A stretch of DNA of 18,139 nt from JAFAGX01 sp035623255. Lineage in GTDB: Bacteria > Acidobacteriota > Terriglobia > Terriglobales > Acidobacteriaceae. The notes beneath the pieces are model-generated. The model did no database searches. It had not been told where the DNA came from and saw nothing but the letters and a program-made list of their open reading frames with translations. Both the position numbers and the translations under genes were made by a program. Within the stretch, counting starts at the first letter, position 1, and each line of letters opens with the position of its first letter. The DNA lies in assembly GCA_035623255.1 (NCBI GenBank), contig DASPTU010000043.1, positions 1 to 18,139 on the forward strand, in the 5' to 3' direction. Shown here piece after piece: positions 7,165 to 14,460 of the stretch.

Positions 7165-7190
7165 TGGCAATTTTTAGTCAGTAATTGCCA
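7165..7190. repeat. inverted repeat between PilP-like and pseudopilin genes
   Basis: TGGCAATT (7165-7172) and AATTGCCA (7183-7190) form an 8-bp perfect stem with a 10-nt loop, followed by another ATTGCCA at 7191-7197 that could pair alternatively. No T-run follows on the minus strand, so it does not look like a full terminator. It might be an mRNA-stability or processing hairpin before the last gene. Function is unknown. Confidence 0.4.
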
Positions 7191-7197
7191 ATTGCCA

Positions 7198-7797
7198 TCA
7201 CCCTTGTGTCAGCGGAATACTTTGCCGGTTGTTGTTCAACACATCTTCAATTTCTACCGACATGGGATTGATGTGCAGGACCTTGTATCGGCGATCCACA
7301 ATTTCGCCTTCGCCCGCGATGAAAACATCTTCTCCCTGGGAAAGAAAGACTTTTTTCGGTTCACCCGGTCCGCTTGCAAAACCGTAAAACTTCAGGTTGA
7401 TGGGTGGAGGCGGGGGGGGGCCCTGAGGGATTTGCGCTTTTGGCTGTTCCACGACAGCCGGCGCAACGGGCTTCGGAATCTCTGCCTGGGCCAGAAAAAT
7501 GTTTCTACCCCTGCCTTCGTATTTGGTCTTTTCGCTGAGGGCGAGCCAGTCATAGCGCAGCGTCGGGTCGATGGAGTGCGGTGCTGAGCTCGCTTTCTGC
7601 GTGCTTCTACTGCCAGGGGTCCGCGATCGCGCGGAAACTCGCGTGGTGTGAGCGGGCACGGTCGGCGCGGGAGTGCTGGCCACAGCAGGTATCGGAGAGG
7701 GCCCAGAGAACAGCATCCGTAACACCAGCACGGCTGCGATCCCCATCAACATAACCGCCGCGATCAGCTTATTTCGGTTTTCAGCGCCGATTTTCAC
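7198..7797 (-). CDS. pilP: PilP/GspC-like inner-membrane pilus assembly protein
   Basis: The 199-residue protein has one N-terminal transmembrane helix (about 10-30), a Pro/Thr/Ser-rich periplasmic linker (about 31-78), YEGRGRNIF (93-101), which resembles the PilP 'GRRDPF' motif, a six-proline run (127-132), and a C-terminal beta domain, INLKFYGFAS and VFLSQGEDVFIAGEGEIVDR then YKVLHINPMSVEIEDV. This matches the fold pattern of PilP/GspC HR domains that contact the secretin. It starts with GTG (7795-7797), placed directly after the PilO-like stop (TAG|GTG), so translation is probably coupled. The proline run is encoded partly by a C9 tract (7412-7420). Assignment rests on position after M-N-O and on domain layout; sequence similarity to proteobacterial PilP is low. 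Confidence 0.7.
   Translation of the reverse strand: MKIGAENRNKLIAAVMLMGIAAVLVLRMLFSGPSPIPAVASTPAPTVPAHTTRVSARSRTPGSRSTQKASSAPHSIDPTLRYDWLALSEKTKYEGRGRNIFLAQAEIPKPVAPAVVEQPKAQIPQGPPPPPPINLKFYGFASGPGEPKKVFLSQGEDVFIAGEGEIVDRRYKVLHINPMSVEIEDVLNNNRQSIPLTQG
7412..7420. repeat. mononucleotide tract G9 (C9 in the coding strand)
   Basis: Nine consecutive G on the plus strand read as C9 inside the proline-coding part of the PilP-like gene (codons for residues 127-129). A change of one unit would shift the frame before the whole C-terminal beta domain. Such tracts can slip during replication, and they are also places where sequencing errors are common. Confidence 0.9.
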
Positions 7798-8340
7798 CTA
7801 CGCCACACCCGTCCTCAAGTAGGTCTCCATCTTCATCTGCAGTCGCACCACTCCGCCCTGCTCGCCACCGAGTTCGACACTGTCTACGAGGAAAAATGTC
7901 GGCGCACGCTCGAGCGAGTTGATGAAGCGCACCAGTTGCAGGTAGTCGCCGGCTAGGTCGGCTTCGACTTCCACCCGCTGCAAGCCAAGCACTTCCGTAT
8001 CTTTCATCGAGTACTTGAAACTGCCGATCTTCACTCCATTTTCATTGGCTAGTTTGCCCAGGCTGTCCGAAATGTCAGAATCCTGGGCGGGGAAGCGCTT
8101 CTTGTAGAAATCGTCGATCTGTTGTTGGGCACCCGGAATCTTCTTGTCCAGACCGCGCAGCGGCGCGACCTCTCGCGTCTTCTGTTGCAGCTCCAGCCAA
8201 AGTTGCTGCATGTGCGTCTGACGGGTCGTTGCCGAGCCGATCAGCGGAGAAAAATACACCAGTATTGCGGCAATATCCAGAAGCGCCATGCCGGCGAGAG
8301 CAACCTTCACCTTACGTTTTGTATCTCTCAAATCCGGCAT
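7798..8340 (-). CDS. pilO: PilO-like pilus assembly protein
   Basis: The 180-residue protein has a cytoplasmic basic start (MPDLRDTKRKVK), a transmembrane helix at about 11-35, a coiled-coil region (about 40-80, QLWLELQQKTREVAPLRGL then QQQIDDFYKKRFPAQDSDI) and a C-terminal ferredoxin-like domain with ENGVKIGSFKYS, DYLQLVRFINSLERAPTFFL and VRLQMKMETYLR. This is the PilO/GspM architecture; the 'fl..LE..p.f..v..v.l' pattern is typical. PilO heterodimerises with PilN in the periplasm to align the inner-membrane platform with the secretin. The ATG shares one base with the TAA of the PilN-like gene (TAATG), indicating translational coupling. Confidence 0.85.
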   Translation of the reverse strand: MPDLRDTKRKVKVALAGMALLDIAAILVYFSPLIGSATTRQTHMQQLWLELQQKTREVAPLRGLDKKIPGAQQQIDDFYKKRFPAQDSDISDSLGKLANENGVKIGSFKYSMKDTEVLGLQRVEVEADLAGDYLQLVRFINSLERAPTFFLVDSVELGGEQGGVVRLQMKMETYLRTGVA

Positions 8341-8948
8341 TACGGTGCGCTCTCCTGCGCAGTTTGGGTCTGAAGCTCCGGCACATAGATCGCGCTGATG
8401 TCGAGCTTCACCGTGTCTCCTTGGTTGCCGCTGTTCGCACTCTCGGCGGTTTCCTGCTGAATTTCGGTCTGCCGAAAATGCTTGGAGGCCTCCATTTTCC
8501 GAACTAGCTCGAGCGCGCGTTCCCGGGAGTCTCCAGCAATAACCAGCTTGATCGCCAACTCGTTGTTGTTGGTGAGTTCCGGGTGGATGGAGACAACGTG
8601 AACCCGCGGCGGCATCACGTCCTCCAGGTTCTCAAACACACGGGTCCAGGAGAAGGCCTTGCGATAGAACAAGTCATTGAGAAACTGTGAGCGGTCGCGG
8701 GTATTCGCGTTCTGCGGTAGATTCATGAGCGCCTGCGCATCCGCTCTTTCTTTGTCACGCTCCGCAATCTGCTGCTCGTACTGACTGATCAGCGCCCTGT
8801 CTTTACGCGCGCCTAGCCAGGCGATGAATGTGAGATAGAGCAAAGCAATCGTGAGCAGACCAAGCGCAGCCATCGCTCCGCCCCACTGCAACCAGAAGCG
8901 CCGCGAATCCTCATAAGGATGAGTTGCGAGATTGATATCGAGACGCAT
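8340..8948 (-). CDS. pilN: PilN-like pilus assembly protein
   Basis: The 202-residue protein starts with RLDINLATHPYED, the short cytoplasmic 'INL..' peptide that in PilN docks onto PilM. It is followed by a single transmembrane helix (about 24-46), a coiled coil (about 48-80) and a periplasmic ferredoxin-like domain (FSWTRVFENLEDVMPPRVHV, then a 'vRKME.S..F' stretch). This is the usual PilN layout and length. Its ATG directly abuts the TAG of the PilM-like gene (TAG|ATG), and its TAA overlaps the PilO start, so the three proteins are likely made in fixed proportion. The C-terminus ends in a short Gln/Thr-rich tail. Confidence 0.88.
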   Translation of the reverse strand: MRLDINLATHPYEDSRRFWLQWGGAMAALGLLTIALLYLTFIAWLGARKDRALISQYEQQIAERDKERADAQALMNLPQNANTRDRSQFLNDLFYRKAFSWTRVFENLEDVMPPRVHVVSIHPELTNNNELAIKLVIAGDSRERALELVRKMEASKHFRQTEIQQETAESANSGNQGDTVKLDISAIYVPELQTQTAQESAP

Positions 8949-9839
8949 CTAAGAAAGCAGTGCCCCCACCACTCCCGCCATACGCCACCTTGGGACTGAG
9001 CCAAAGCTCGATCCCAACTGCGCGGAGCTGACCAACTCGTGCACCGCAACTCCAGTTTGTGCGCTCAGCGCAGGAAAAGCAGCGGGATCGGCCAAGCCCG
9101 CCACAAAAATTTTTTCGAGGTTCAGGTGGTACGTATCCTGAAAGAACACAATGGAAGGGTAGACTTCTTCTCCCAACTGCTCTCCCGTGATCTTCGCGCC
9201 CCAGGCATTCTCCAAGGTGCGGAACAACAACAGCTGTTGCCCTTGCAGAATGGCAATACTGGCAGTGCGGGCATCGACCTTTACGACCATGGCGGGCTTC
9301 TCTGCCTTCGTCGCGCCAAGAGCCGCCAACATTGACGGCAAAACCACGCCGGGTGTGTAGCCGGCGTCGCGAAAAGCTGCTTCGTAATCTTCAATAACAC
9401 TGGTCAAGGCCACCGCGGCGATGACACGTAAGCCGGTGGCTGCCGTTTGTGTGTGATATGAAACCTTGGCTTTTTCAACATCGAAGGGCAACGATTTCTT
9501 TAGCCGGAACCGAACTACTCCTTCGGCTTCCTCGCGATTCGAGGGAAGGGTTTCAAAATCCAGGATGGCGACGCGGACCACCGTATCCGGCAGCACGGCG
9601 ATCACGTCGCGCGAGCGCCCGCTGACCGCGCCCAGGGTTTCGCGAATCGCTTTGGACACGCTGTTACGGTCTTTTAGGTTCGTTTCGGTGAGATCGGGAA
9701 CCAAGCCACCGGGCGCCAAGTCACCGGCGGCACACACCTCGATCGTGTCCCCTCGTTCAGAAACCCGCCCTGCGAGCACCCGGTCAGCCGCAACTTCGCA
9801 GGCCAATTTTGGTTTAGATCGTGAGCCCATTTTAGACAC
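8949..9839 (-). CDS. pilM: PilM-like actin-fold pilus assembly protein with degenerate nucleotide site
   Basis: The 296-residue cytoplasmic protein occupies the PilM slot before pilN. PilM-like features include AVLPDTVVRVAILDFETLP (81-99), REEAEGVVRFRLKKSLPFDV (102-121, the 'e...ai.we....iPf' helix) and ALTSVIEDYEAAFRDAG (144-160). However, the phosphate-1 loop 'DIGSSSVK' is replaced by ACEVAADRVLAG (13-24), and the second 'DiGa.tT.i' loop by VDARTASIAI (188-197), so ATP binding as in Thermus PilM is doubtful. The start is GTG at 9837-9839, with AGCAGG 5 nt upstream; an ATG three codons later is the alternative. The gene lies 79 bp after pilB. In T4P systems PilM links the PilB/PilC motor to PilN. 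The function is inferred by context as much as by sequence. Confidence 0.82.
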   Translation of the reverse strand: MSKMGSRSKPKLACEVAADRVLAGRVSERGDTIEVCAAGDLAPGGLVPDLTETNLKDRNSVSKAIRETLGAVSGRSRDVIAVLPDTVVRVAILDFETLPSNREEAEGVVRFRLKKSLPFDVEKAKVSYHTQTAATGLRVIAAVALTSVIEDYEAAFRDAGYTPGVVLPSMLAALGATKAEKPAMVVKVDARTASIAILQGQQLLLFRTLENAWGAKITGEQLGEEVYPSIVFFQDTYHLNLEKIFVAGLADPAAFPALSAQTGVAVHELVSSAQLGSSFGSVPRWRMAGVVGALLS

Positions 9840-9918
9840 TAATGCCTGCTCTTAGTAGAACGCTGGAATCCCAAGATTTGCAATATCTGGAAGGGCACTC
9901 AAGCCACTGGCCCAATGC

Positions 9919-11598
9919 CTAGCGGTTACTTTCAATGAAGGTAACTTTGTTGATCTCTTTCAGCGTGGTCAGGCCAAACCTGACTCGGTCGAGCGCAGAT
10001 TCGCGGAGGAACCGCATTCCCTCCTCGCGCGCTGCGCGGCGGATCTCGGAAGTGGGCTTCTTCAACAGAATCATCTCGCGAATACGGTCGCTCAGATCCA
10101 GCAGTTCGTGAATCGCGGTACGACCACGGAATCCTGTACCCGCACATTCGATGCAGCCTTGCCCTTCGTAAAACGGCACCTTCGACCACTGATCAGGATC
10201 GAGCCCACTGGCTTCCAGGGTTTCGGCATCGTAATGCACCTGCGTCCGGCACGATTCGCAGATCAACCGCACCAGACGCTGGGCCAGGATGCAGTTCAGA
10301 GCGGAGACAAAATTGTAGGGCTCAACTCCCATGTTCAGGAACCGGCCAATCACGTCGACGACGTTGTTCGCGTGTACCGTTGTGAACACCAGGTGTCCGG
10401 TAAGAGCCGATTGAATGGCGATCTGTGCGGTCTCAGTATCGCGGATTTCGCCCACCATGATCTTGTCGGGGTCGTGACGCAAAATTGAACGCAGCCCGCG
10501 GGCAAAGGTCAGCCCCTTTTTCTCGTTCACCGGGATCTGGGTGATGCCGCGGATCTGATATTCGACCGGATCTTCGATGGTGATGATCTTATCTTCATCG
10601 GTCTTTATCTCATTCACTGCCGCATAAAGCGTGGTGGTCTTGCCGCTGCCTGTGGGCCCGGTCACCAGAACCATGCCATACGGTTCTTTGATGTAGCGGC
10701 GGAATTTTCGCAGATCCTCGTCGTCGAAGCCGACAACGTCGAGTGTGAGCTTATGGAACTTTTCGCTCATCGACTCTTTGTCGAGTACGCGCAGCACGGC
10801 ATCCTCGCCGTGGATCGAAGGCATGATCGACACGCGAAAGTCGATGGGACGTTCCGGTGTTCCGTACTTGACCCGGAAACGGCCGTCTTGCGGCACGCGA
10901 CGCTCGGAGATGTCGAGCTCACTCATGACCTTGATACGGGAAATGATGGTGGAGTGATGCTCTTTTGCAATTGGCGGCATGGCCTGAGTCAGTACGCCGT
11001 CAATGCGGAACTTGATGCAGACCGAGTCGTCCCGCGTTTCAATATGAATGTCGCTGGCGCGCCGCTGCAGGGCCGTGAAAATTGTTGTATCGACCAGGCG
11101 AATAATCGGGCTTATGTCGCCTTGCGCAGTGAGGCGATCAATACTGATGCTCTCTTCAGTTCCGGCTTCATCTTCCCGAATGACATCCAGCGCAAACCCT
11201 TCGCTGGCATCTTCCAGAACCCGCTTGGATTGTTCGGTCTTCTTGAGAATTTCGCTGATTTGCCCGAGAGTGGAGACCTTAGTGATGATGCGCTTGCCCA
11301 ACAGCAAGCTGATCTCGTCGATCATCATCAGCTGGCTGGGGTCCGCAATCGCAATCGCCAGGCGCCCGTCCGGGGTTTCTTCCAGCGGCACGAAGTTGTA
11401 GCGGAACATCAGGTGGACGGGAATCTTCTTGAATAAATCGTGATGAAGCTGGAAATTGTGGAGGTCGACAAATTGGCAGCGGTATCGGCGAGCAACGTCC
11501 TGAGCTTTGGCGAGTTCCTGGTCAGCGGCACCCGCGACCACACGCCCGCCGTTGCCCGCGCCCGCCAACGCTGTCTTATTGTCCGGTACTGTCGCCAT
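9919..11598 (-). CDS. pilB: type IV pilus / type II secretion assembly ATPase PilB (GspE family)
   Basis: This is a 559-residue hexameric motor ATPase of the cytoplasm. An N-terminal MshEN/GspE-N-like domain (about 28-130) is followed by the N2D with ASDIHIETRDD (181-191). The catalytic domain has Walker A GPTGSGKT (314-321), the Asp box ITIEDPVEYQ (339-348), Walker B IMVGEIRD (380-387) and the His box TGHLVFTTVHAN (400-411). The zinc-binding tetracysteine motif is complete: C447-x2-C450 and C482-x2-C485, which favours PilB/GspE over the retraction ATPase PilT. All catalytic residues I can check are intact. The ATG at 11598 is preceded by ACAGG. PilC lies 53 bp upstream and pilM 79 bp downstream. 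It powers pilus or pseudopilus extension. PilT is absent from the window. Confidence 0.97.
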   Translation of the reverse strand: MATVPDNKTALAGAGNGGRVVAGAADQELAKAQDVARRYRCQFVDLHNFQLHHDLFKKIPVHLMFRYNFVPLEETPDGRLAIAIADPSQLMMIDEISLLLGKRIITKVSTLGQISEILKKTEQSKRVLEDASEGFALDVIREDEAGTEESISIDRLTAQGDISPIIRLVDTTIFTALQRRASDIHIETRDDSVCIKFRIDGVLTQAMPPIAKEHHSTIISRIKVMSELDISERRVPQDGRFRVKYGTPERPIDFRVSIMPSIHGEDAVLRVLDKESMSEKFHKLTLDVVGFDDEDLRKFRRYIKEPYGMVLVTGPTGSGKTTTLYAAVNEIKTDEDKIITIEDPVEYQIRGITQIPVNEKKGLTFARGLRSILRHDPDKIMVGEIRDTETAQIAIQSALTGHLVFTTVHANNVVDVIGRFLNMGVEPYNFVSALNCILAQRLVRLICESCRTQVHYDAETLEASGLDPDQWSKVPFYEGQGCIECAGTGFRGRTAIHELLDLSDRIREMILLKKPTSEIRRAAREEGMRFLRESALDRVRFGLTTLKEINKVTFIESNR

Positions 11599-11651
11599 TA
11601 CAAACCTGTCTGCCTCAATCGTATAACCAACCCGAGCCGAAGTCTGTGCTG

Positions 11652-12857
11652 CTAGTGGATGCTGGAGCCCAACGTAAAAATGGGCAGATACAGCGAGATC
11701 AATATCCCGCCTACGAAAACGGCCATAATGATCAGAATCACGGGTTCGATCAGAGCCATAGCCGCACCCAACGCGGTTTGCACATCCTCCTCGTAAAACT
11801 CGGCAACCGAATTCAACATCGCCGGAAGAGCTCCGGTGGATTCGCCGACTTCAATCATCTCCACCGAAAGATCCGGAAACATATTTTGCTGCTCCAGACT
11901 CTTCGCCAACGCTTGCCCTTCACGGACATGCACGGCAGCATCTTTGATCCCGTTGAGAATGCGCCGGCTGCTCATGGAGGCGCCTGCGGTTTCCAGCGAA
12001 GGCACCAACGGCATCCCTCCCGCGAGCAAAGTCGAAAGCATGCGCGAAAAATTCGCCACTTGATACTTAAGCCACACATCCCCAATGATCGGCATTTTCA
12101 GAATGCCGCTATCCACTGTCTCAGCCCCGCGATCGGTTCGCTTCCATTGCCACAACAACAACACGCCAATTACGACCGTGGCCACCACGATGGGCGCATA
12201 TCTCTGGGCATGGGTCCCGACATTCAGCATGATGAGAGTAATAGTCGGCAGCTGAGCATCCATGTCCTGATACAGCTTGGCAAATTGCGGGACCACATAG
12301 GTGACCAGGAAAATCATCATTGCGAAAACTACTGTGACCAGCAGGGCGGGATAAACCATCGACACCGCCAACTTCTTCTTAAAGGTCAGCGCCAGCCGCT
12401 GGAATGCAATGTAGCGGTTGAGCACCTCCTCCATGTTGCCGCTCTTCTCACCCGCCATCAGGGTCGTCGTGTAGATCTTGGGAAAAACCCCCTGCGCGGC
12501 AAAAGCGTCAGAGAGCAATTCGCCGCCCTTTACCCGGTCGCGGACATTCTGGAGAAGTGACTGCAGGTACGGGTTCTTCTGCCGCTTAATCAGGAGATCC
12601 AGCGACTGAAGGATCGGCAGCCCGGCCTTGATCAGGGTCAAAAACTGCTGATTGAAGATCAAGAATTGGCTTTGCTTGACCTTCCTCCGACGCCGTAGGG
12701 AAAGATCGCCCGAAAGCACCCCACGGGGTTTGACCCAATAGACCAGGAACCCCTGCTGCACAAATCGGTCACGGACCTCGGCCTCGGAATAGCCGTTTTC
12801 CACCTGCTGAAGCAGGTGACCGCGTTCATCGGCCACTTTAACCAGGAATTCCGGCAT
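11652..12857 (-). CDS. pilC: type IV pilus inner-membrane platform protein PilC (GspF family)
   Basis: The 401-residue polytopic inner-membrane protein has two repeated T2SF domains. The N-terminal one (about 65-190) carries FNQQFLTLIKAGLPILQSL and the signature MAGEKSGNMEEVL (134-146). The C-terminal one (about 265-395) carries FSRMLSTLLAGGMPLVPSLE and IEVGESTGALPAML (335-348). Hydrophobic helices lie at about 165-190, 221-238 and 364-391, the normal three-TM pattern. Length and motifs are typical of PilC/GspF, the platform that the PilB motor rotates to feed pilins into the fibre. The PilC-then-PilB order is kept. The ATG at 12857 has no close Shine-Dalgarno sequence, only AGGG about 14 nt upstream. 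A 137-bp gap separates it from the upstream LolA-like gene, and I see no convincing promoter in that gap. Confidence 0.96.
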   Translation of the reverse strand: MPEFLVKVADERGHLLQQVENGYSEAEVRDRFVQQGFLVYWVKPRGVLSGDLSLRRRRKVKQSQFLIFNQQFLTLIKAGLPILQSLDLLIKRQKNPYLQSLLQNVRDRVKGGELLSDAFAAQGVFPKIYTTTLMAGEKSGNMEEVLNRYIAFQRLALTFKKKLAVSMVYPALLVTVVFAMMIFLVTYVVPQFAKLYQDMDAQLPTITLIMLNVGTHAQRYAPIVVATVVIGVLLLWQWKRTDRGAETVDSGILKMPIIGDVWLKYQVANFSRMLSTLLAGGMPLVPSLETAGASMSSRRILNGIKDAAVHVREGQALAKSLEQQNMFPDLSVEMIEVGESTGALPAMLNSVAEFYEEDVQTALGAAMALIEPVILIIMAVFVGGILISLYLPIFTLGSSIH

Positions 12858-12994
12858 TAGTAATCAGTTACCCTGCGTCCCACCCAAGTCTAACATTCAA
12901 AACAGGCGACACTTTGTTAATTGGCGGTCAAAAGCATTCCGAGAGTAATGTATTCACCCGGGTCGCGAAGCTGCTCGAAGGAAAAGAGTTACTA

Positions 12995-13657
12995 CTACTG
13001 CCCAAAGTTCTCATCGATCACTTCCACCCCGGTAGGGACGACAAACACGAACCGTGAGTCGGTGATTCCTACGTCCTCTTTGGGGTCCGTAAAACGGTAC
13101 TCGGTCGTTGCGCCATCCGCCTGTTGAATTATGATGCGCGTGATCGAACTTTCCGGGGTGATTTCGAGCAACACCTCGCTCACGCGATCCGCCATTGCCT
13201 TGGGTGTCCCACGTAGGACAACATCACCAGGAGACAGCGGCGGAACATCCGGCGCCACGGACAAGCCCTGCAACTCCTTCTCCAACTTTGTCTTACCGAG
13301 CAATAACGCCAACGGCGAGCGCAGATCATCCAAATCTCGCATTAGCGTCCTGCGCACTTGCTGTTCGCCCGGAATGTAAAACCAGGCCTCCTTGCCGTCT
13401 CCCACGAACAGCTTTGCTGTAGGAGAACGGTATTCCCAGCGCATCTTGCCGGGTTTTTTCAGCCACAGAGTCCCTGATTCAGTTCGCTCGCTACCCGCCC
13501 CGGAATAGATTTCTGTGAATTCGCATTCAAGCGTATGCAGGTGGTTGTAATGGCGGTCAACGGCATCAGCGATGGCTTGGACGTCAGTGGCTGCCCGGCT
13601 CACACCCACGGCCAGCGCTAAGAATCCGAGACATATTGCGATGGAGGTTCGTTTCAC
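12995..13657 (-). CDS. LolA-like periplasmic lipoprotein carrier
   Basis: The 220-residue protein has a Sec signal peptide (MKRTSIAICLGFLALAVGVSRA, with a likely cut before ATDV) and the LolA beta-barrel pattern: residues about 40-60 'L.cEFTEIYSG...', then SGTLWLKKPGKMRWEYRSP, KLFVGDGKEAWFYIPGEQQV, a mid-protein helical lid around LALLLGKTKLEKEL and a C-terminal YRFTDPKEDVGITDSRFVF. LolA ferries lipoproteins from the LolCDE ABC transporter across the periplasm; other members carry glycolipids. The start is GTG, only 25 bp after the methyltransferase stop, with no clear Shine-Dalgarno sequence. The frame ends in three stops in a row (TAG TAG TAA, 12989-12997). It sits between an ABC/TPR/methyltransferase set and pilC. 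No LolB is seen. Confidence 0.87.
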   Translation of the reverse strand: MKRTSIAICLGFLALAVGVSRAATDVQAIADAVDRHYNHLHTLECEFTEIYSGAGSERTESGTLWLKKPGKMRWEYRSPTAKLFVGDGKEAWFYIPGEQQVRRTLMRDLDDLRSPLALLLGKTKLEKELQGLSVAPDVPPLSPGDVVLRGTPKAMADRVSEVLLEITPESSITRIIIQQADGATTEYRFTDPKEDVGITDSRFVFVVPTGVEVIDENFGQ

Positions 13658-13682
13658 AACGCACGAGGGAGGATTTCTGGTT

Positions 13683-14441
13683 TCATTTTACCTGTTCTGT
13701 GTGGCTCGCGCTGACCTCAGCCTCGTAGATTGAATATTGATGCGTTCCGCCAAGTTTGCGCAGCCACCTCTTGTCCGCTAGCAGGTGTTCCAGAAGAGGA
13801 TTGTGATAAAGCAGGAAGACCGGCCGAGGATCATCTTTCACGGAGCGCTCGAGATTCGCAAGCAGATTTGCCAATCCAACTTCGGGCAGTGGGTTAAACA
13901 AAAACACGATCAGCGACTCGGAAGGGAAAACGAACTCACGCGCATCACCACAAAGCGTCTCAATTTCAAAGCAGCGCTGCGAATCGTTCTTGTATCTACG
14001 GATGTTCTCTTGGGCAACTTGATTCAGGTCTGGCAGAAGTTCGATGCCGATGATCTTTCGAAACGGGTAGTCGGCAGCCATCAGCAAAACCCGACCCTTA
14101 CCCGAGCCAATGTCAACGAAAACAAAACGACGAAAATCGATATCGAGCTTGTCCATCATTTCGTGAAACAGGGCGGGATCAGTCGGCTGATACGGTGAGT
14201 GGAGAAGGCCCAGGAATCGATTACGCCAACCAACTGTCGCGCTGGTCGTGTCTACGCGATGTTCCCAATCAAAATCAACGTCACCGTAGCGCTGGCGGCG
14301 TCGATCGGGCATGGACTCACGCAGGAACTGCGAAAGAATGGCCACCAACTCGGCAATTGCCGTTAGCACGCCACGTTGCTCGGTTTGATCTCGGAACCAC
14401 TCCAAAAAGCTGAGGCCGAGACTGGGCAGAGGCTGCGGCAA
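13683..14441 (-). CDS. class I SAM-dependent methyltransferase-like protein (start uncertain)
   Basis: The Rossmann core is clear: FVFVDIGSGKGRVLLMAADY (motif I, SAM-binding GSGKGR), KIIGIELLPDLNQVAQENIR with the acidic residue after beta-2, LCGDAREFVF (motif II/III region) and SLIVFLFNPLPE in the motif IV position. A preceding segment, DVDFDWEHRVDT and SPYQPTDPALFHEMM, matches the N-terminal lead of uncharacterised methyltransferases of this kind; the substrate is unknown. The frame is open up to a GTG at 14558, but that would overlap the upstream TPR gene by 98 bp. I therefore place the start at the TTG at 14441, with the ATG at 14312 as the latest alternative. None has a convincing ribosome site. 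LolA follows 25 bp downstream, so cotranscription is likely. Confidence 0.8.
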   Translation of the reverse strand: MPQPLPSLGLSFLEWFRDQTEQRGVLTAIAELVAILSQFLRESMPDRRRQRYGDVDFDWEHRVDTTSATVGWRNRFLGLLHSPYQPTDPALFHEMMDKLDIDFRRFVFVDIGSGKGRVLLMAADYPFRKIIGIELLPDLNQVAQENIRRYKNDSQRCFEIETLCGDAREFVFPSESLIVFLFNPLPEVGLANLLANLERSVKDDPRPVFLLYHNPLLEHLLADKRWLRKLGGTHQYSIYEAEVSASHTEQVK

Positions 14442-14460
14442 GCGGCTTTCGACCTGGAAA

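Noticed and set aside
7165..7190. Hairpin before the pseudopilin as an intrinsic terminator
   Set aside because: No T-run follows on the minus strand and the stem is AT-rich; listed only as an inverted repeat.
10753..11436. Plus-strand open frame of 227 codons opposite pilB
   Set aside because: Antisense to the conserved ATPase domains, with no motif or ribosome site; a shadow frame.
11646..12560. Long plus-strand open frame (304 codons) opposite pilC
   Set aside because: It is His/Gln/Arg-rich with no recognisable motif and lies fully antisense to a textbook PilC; typical mirror frame of a GC-rich gene.
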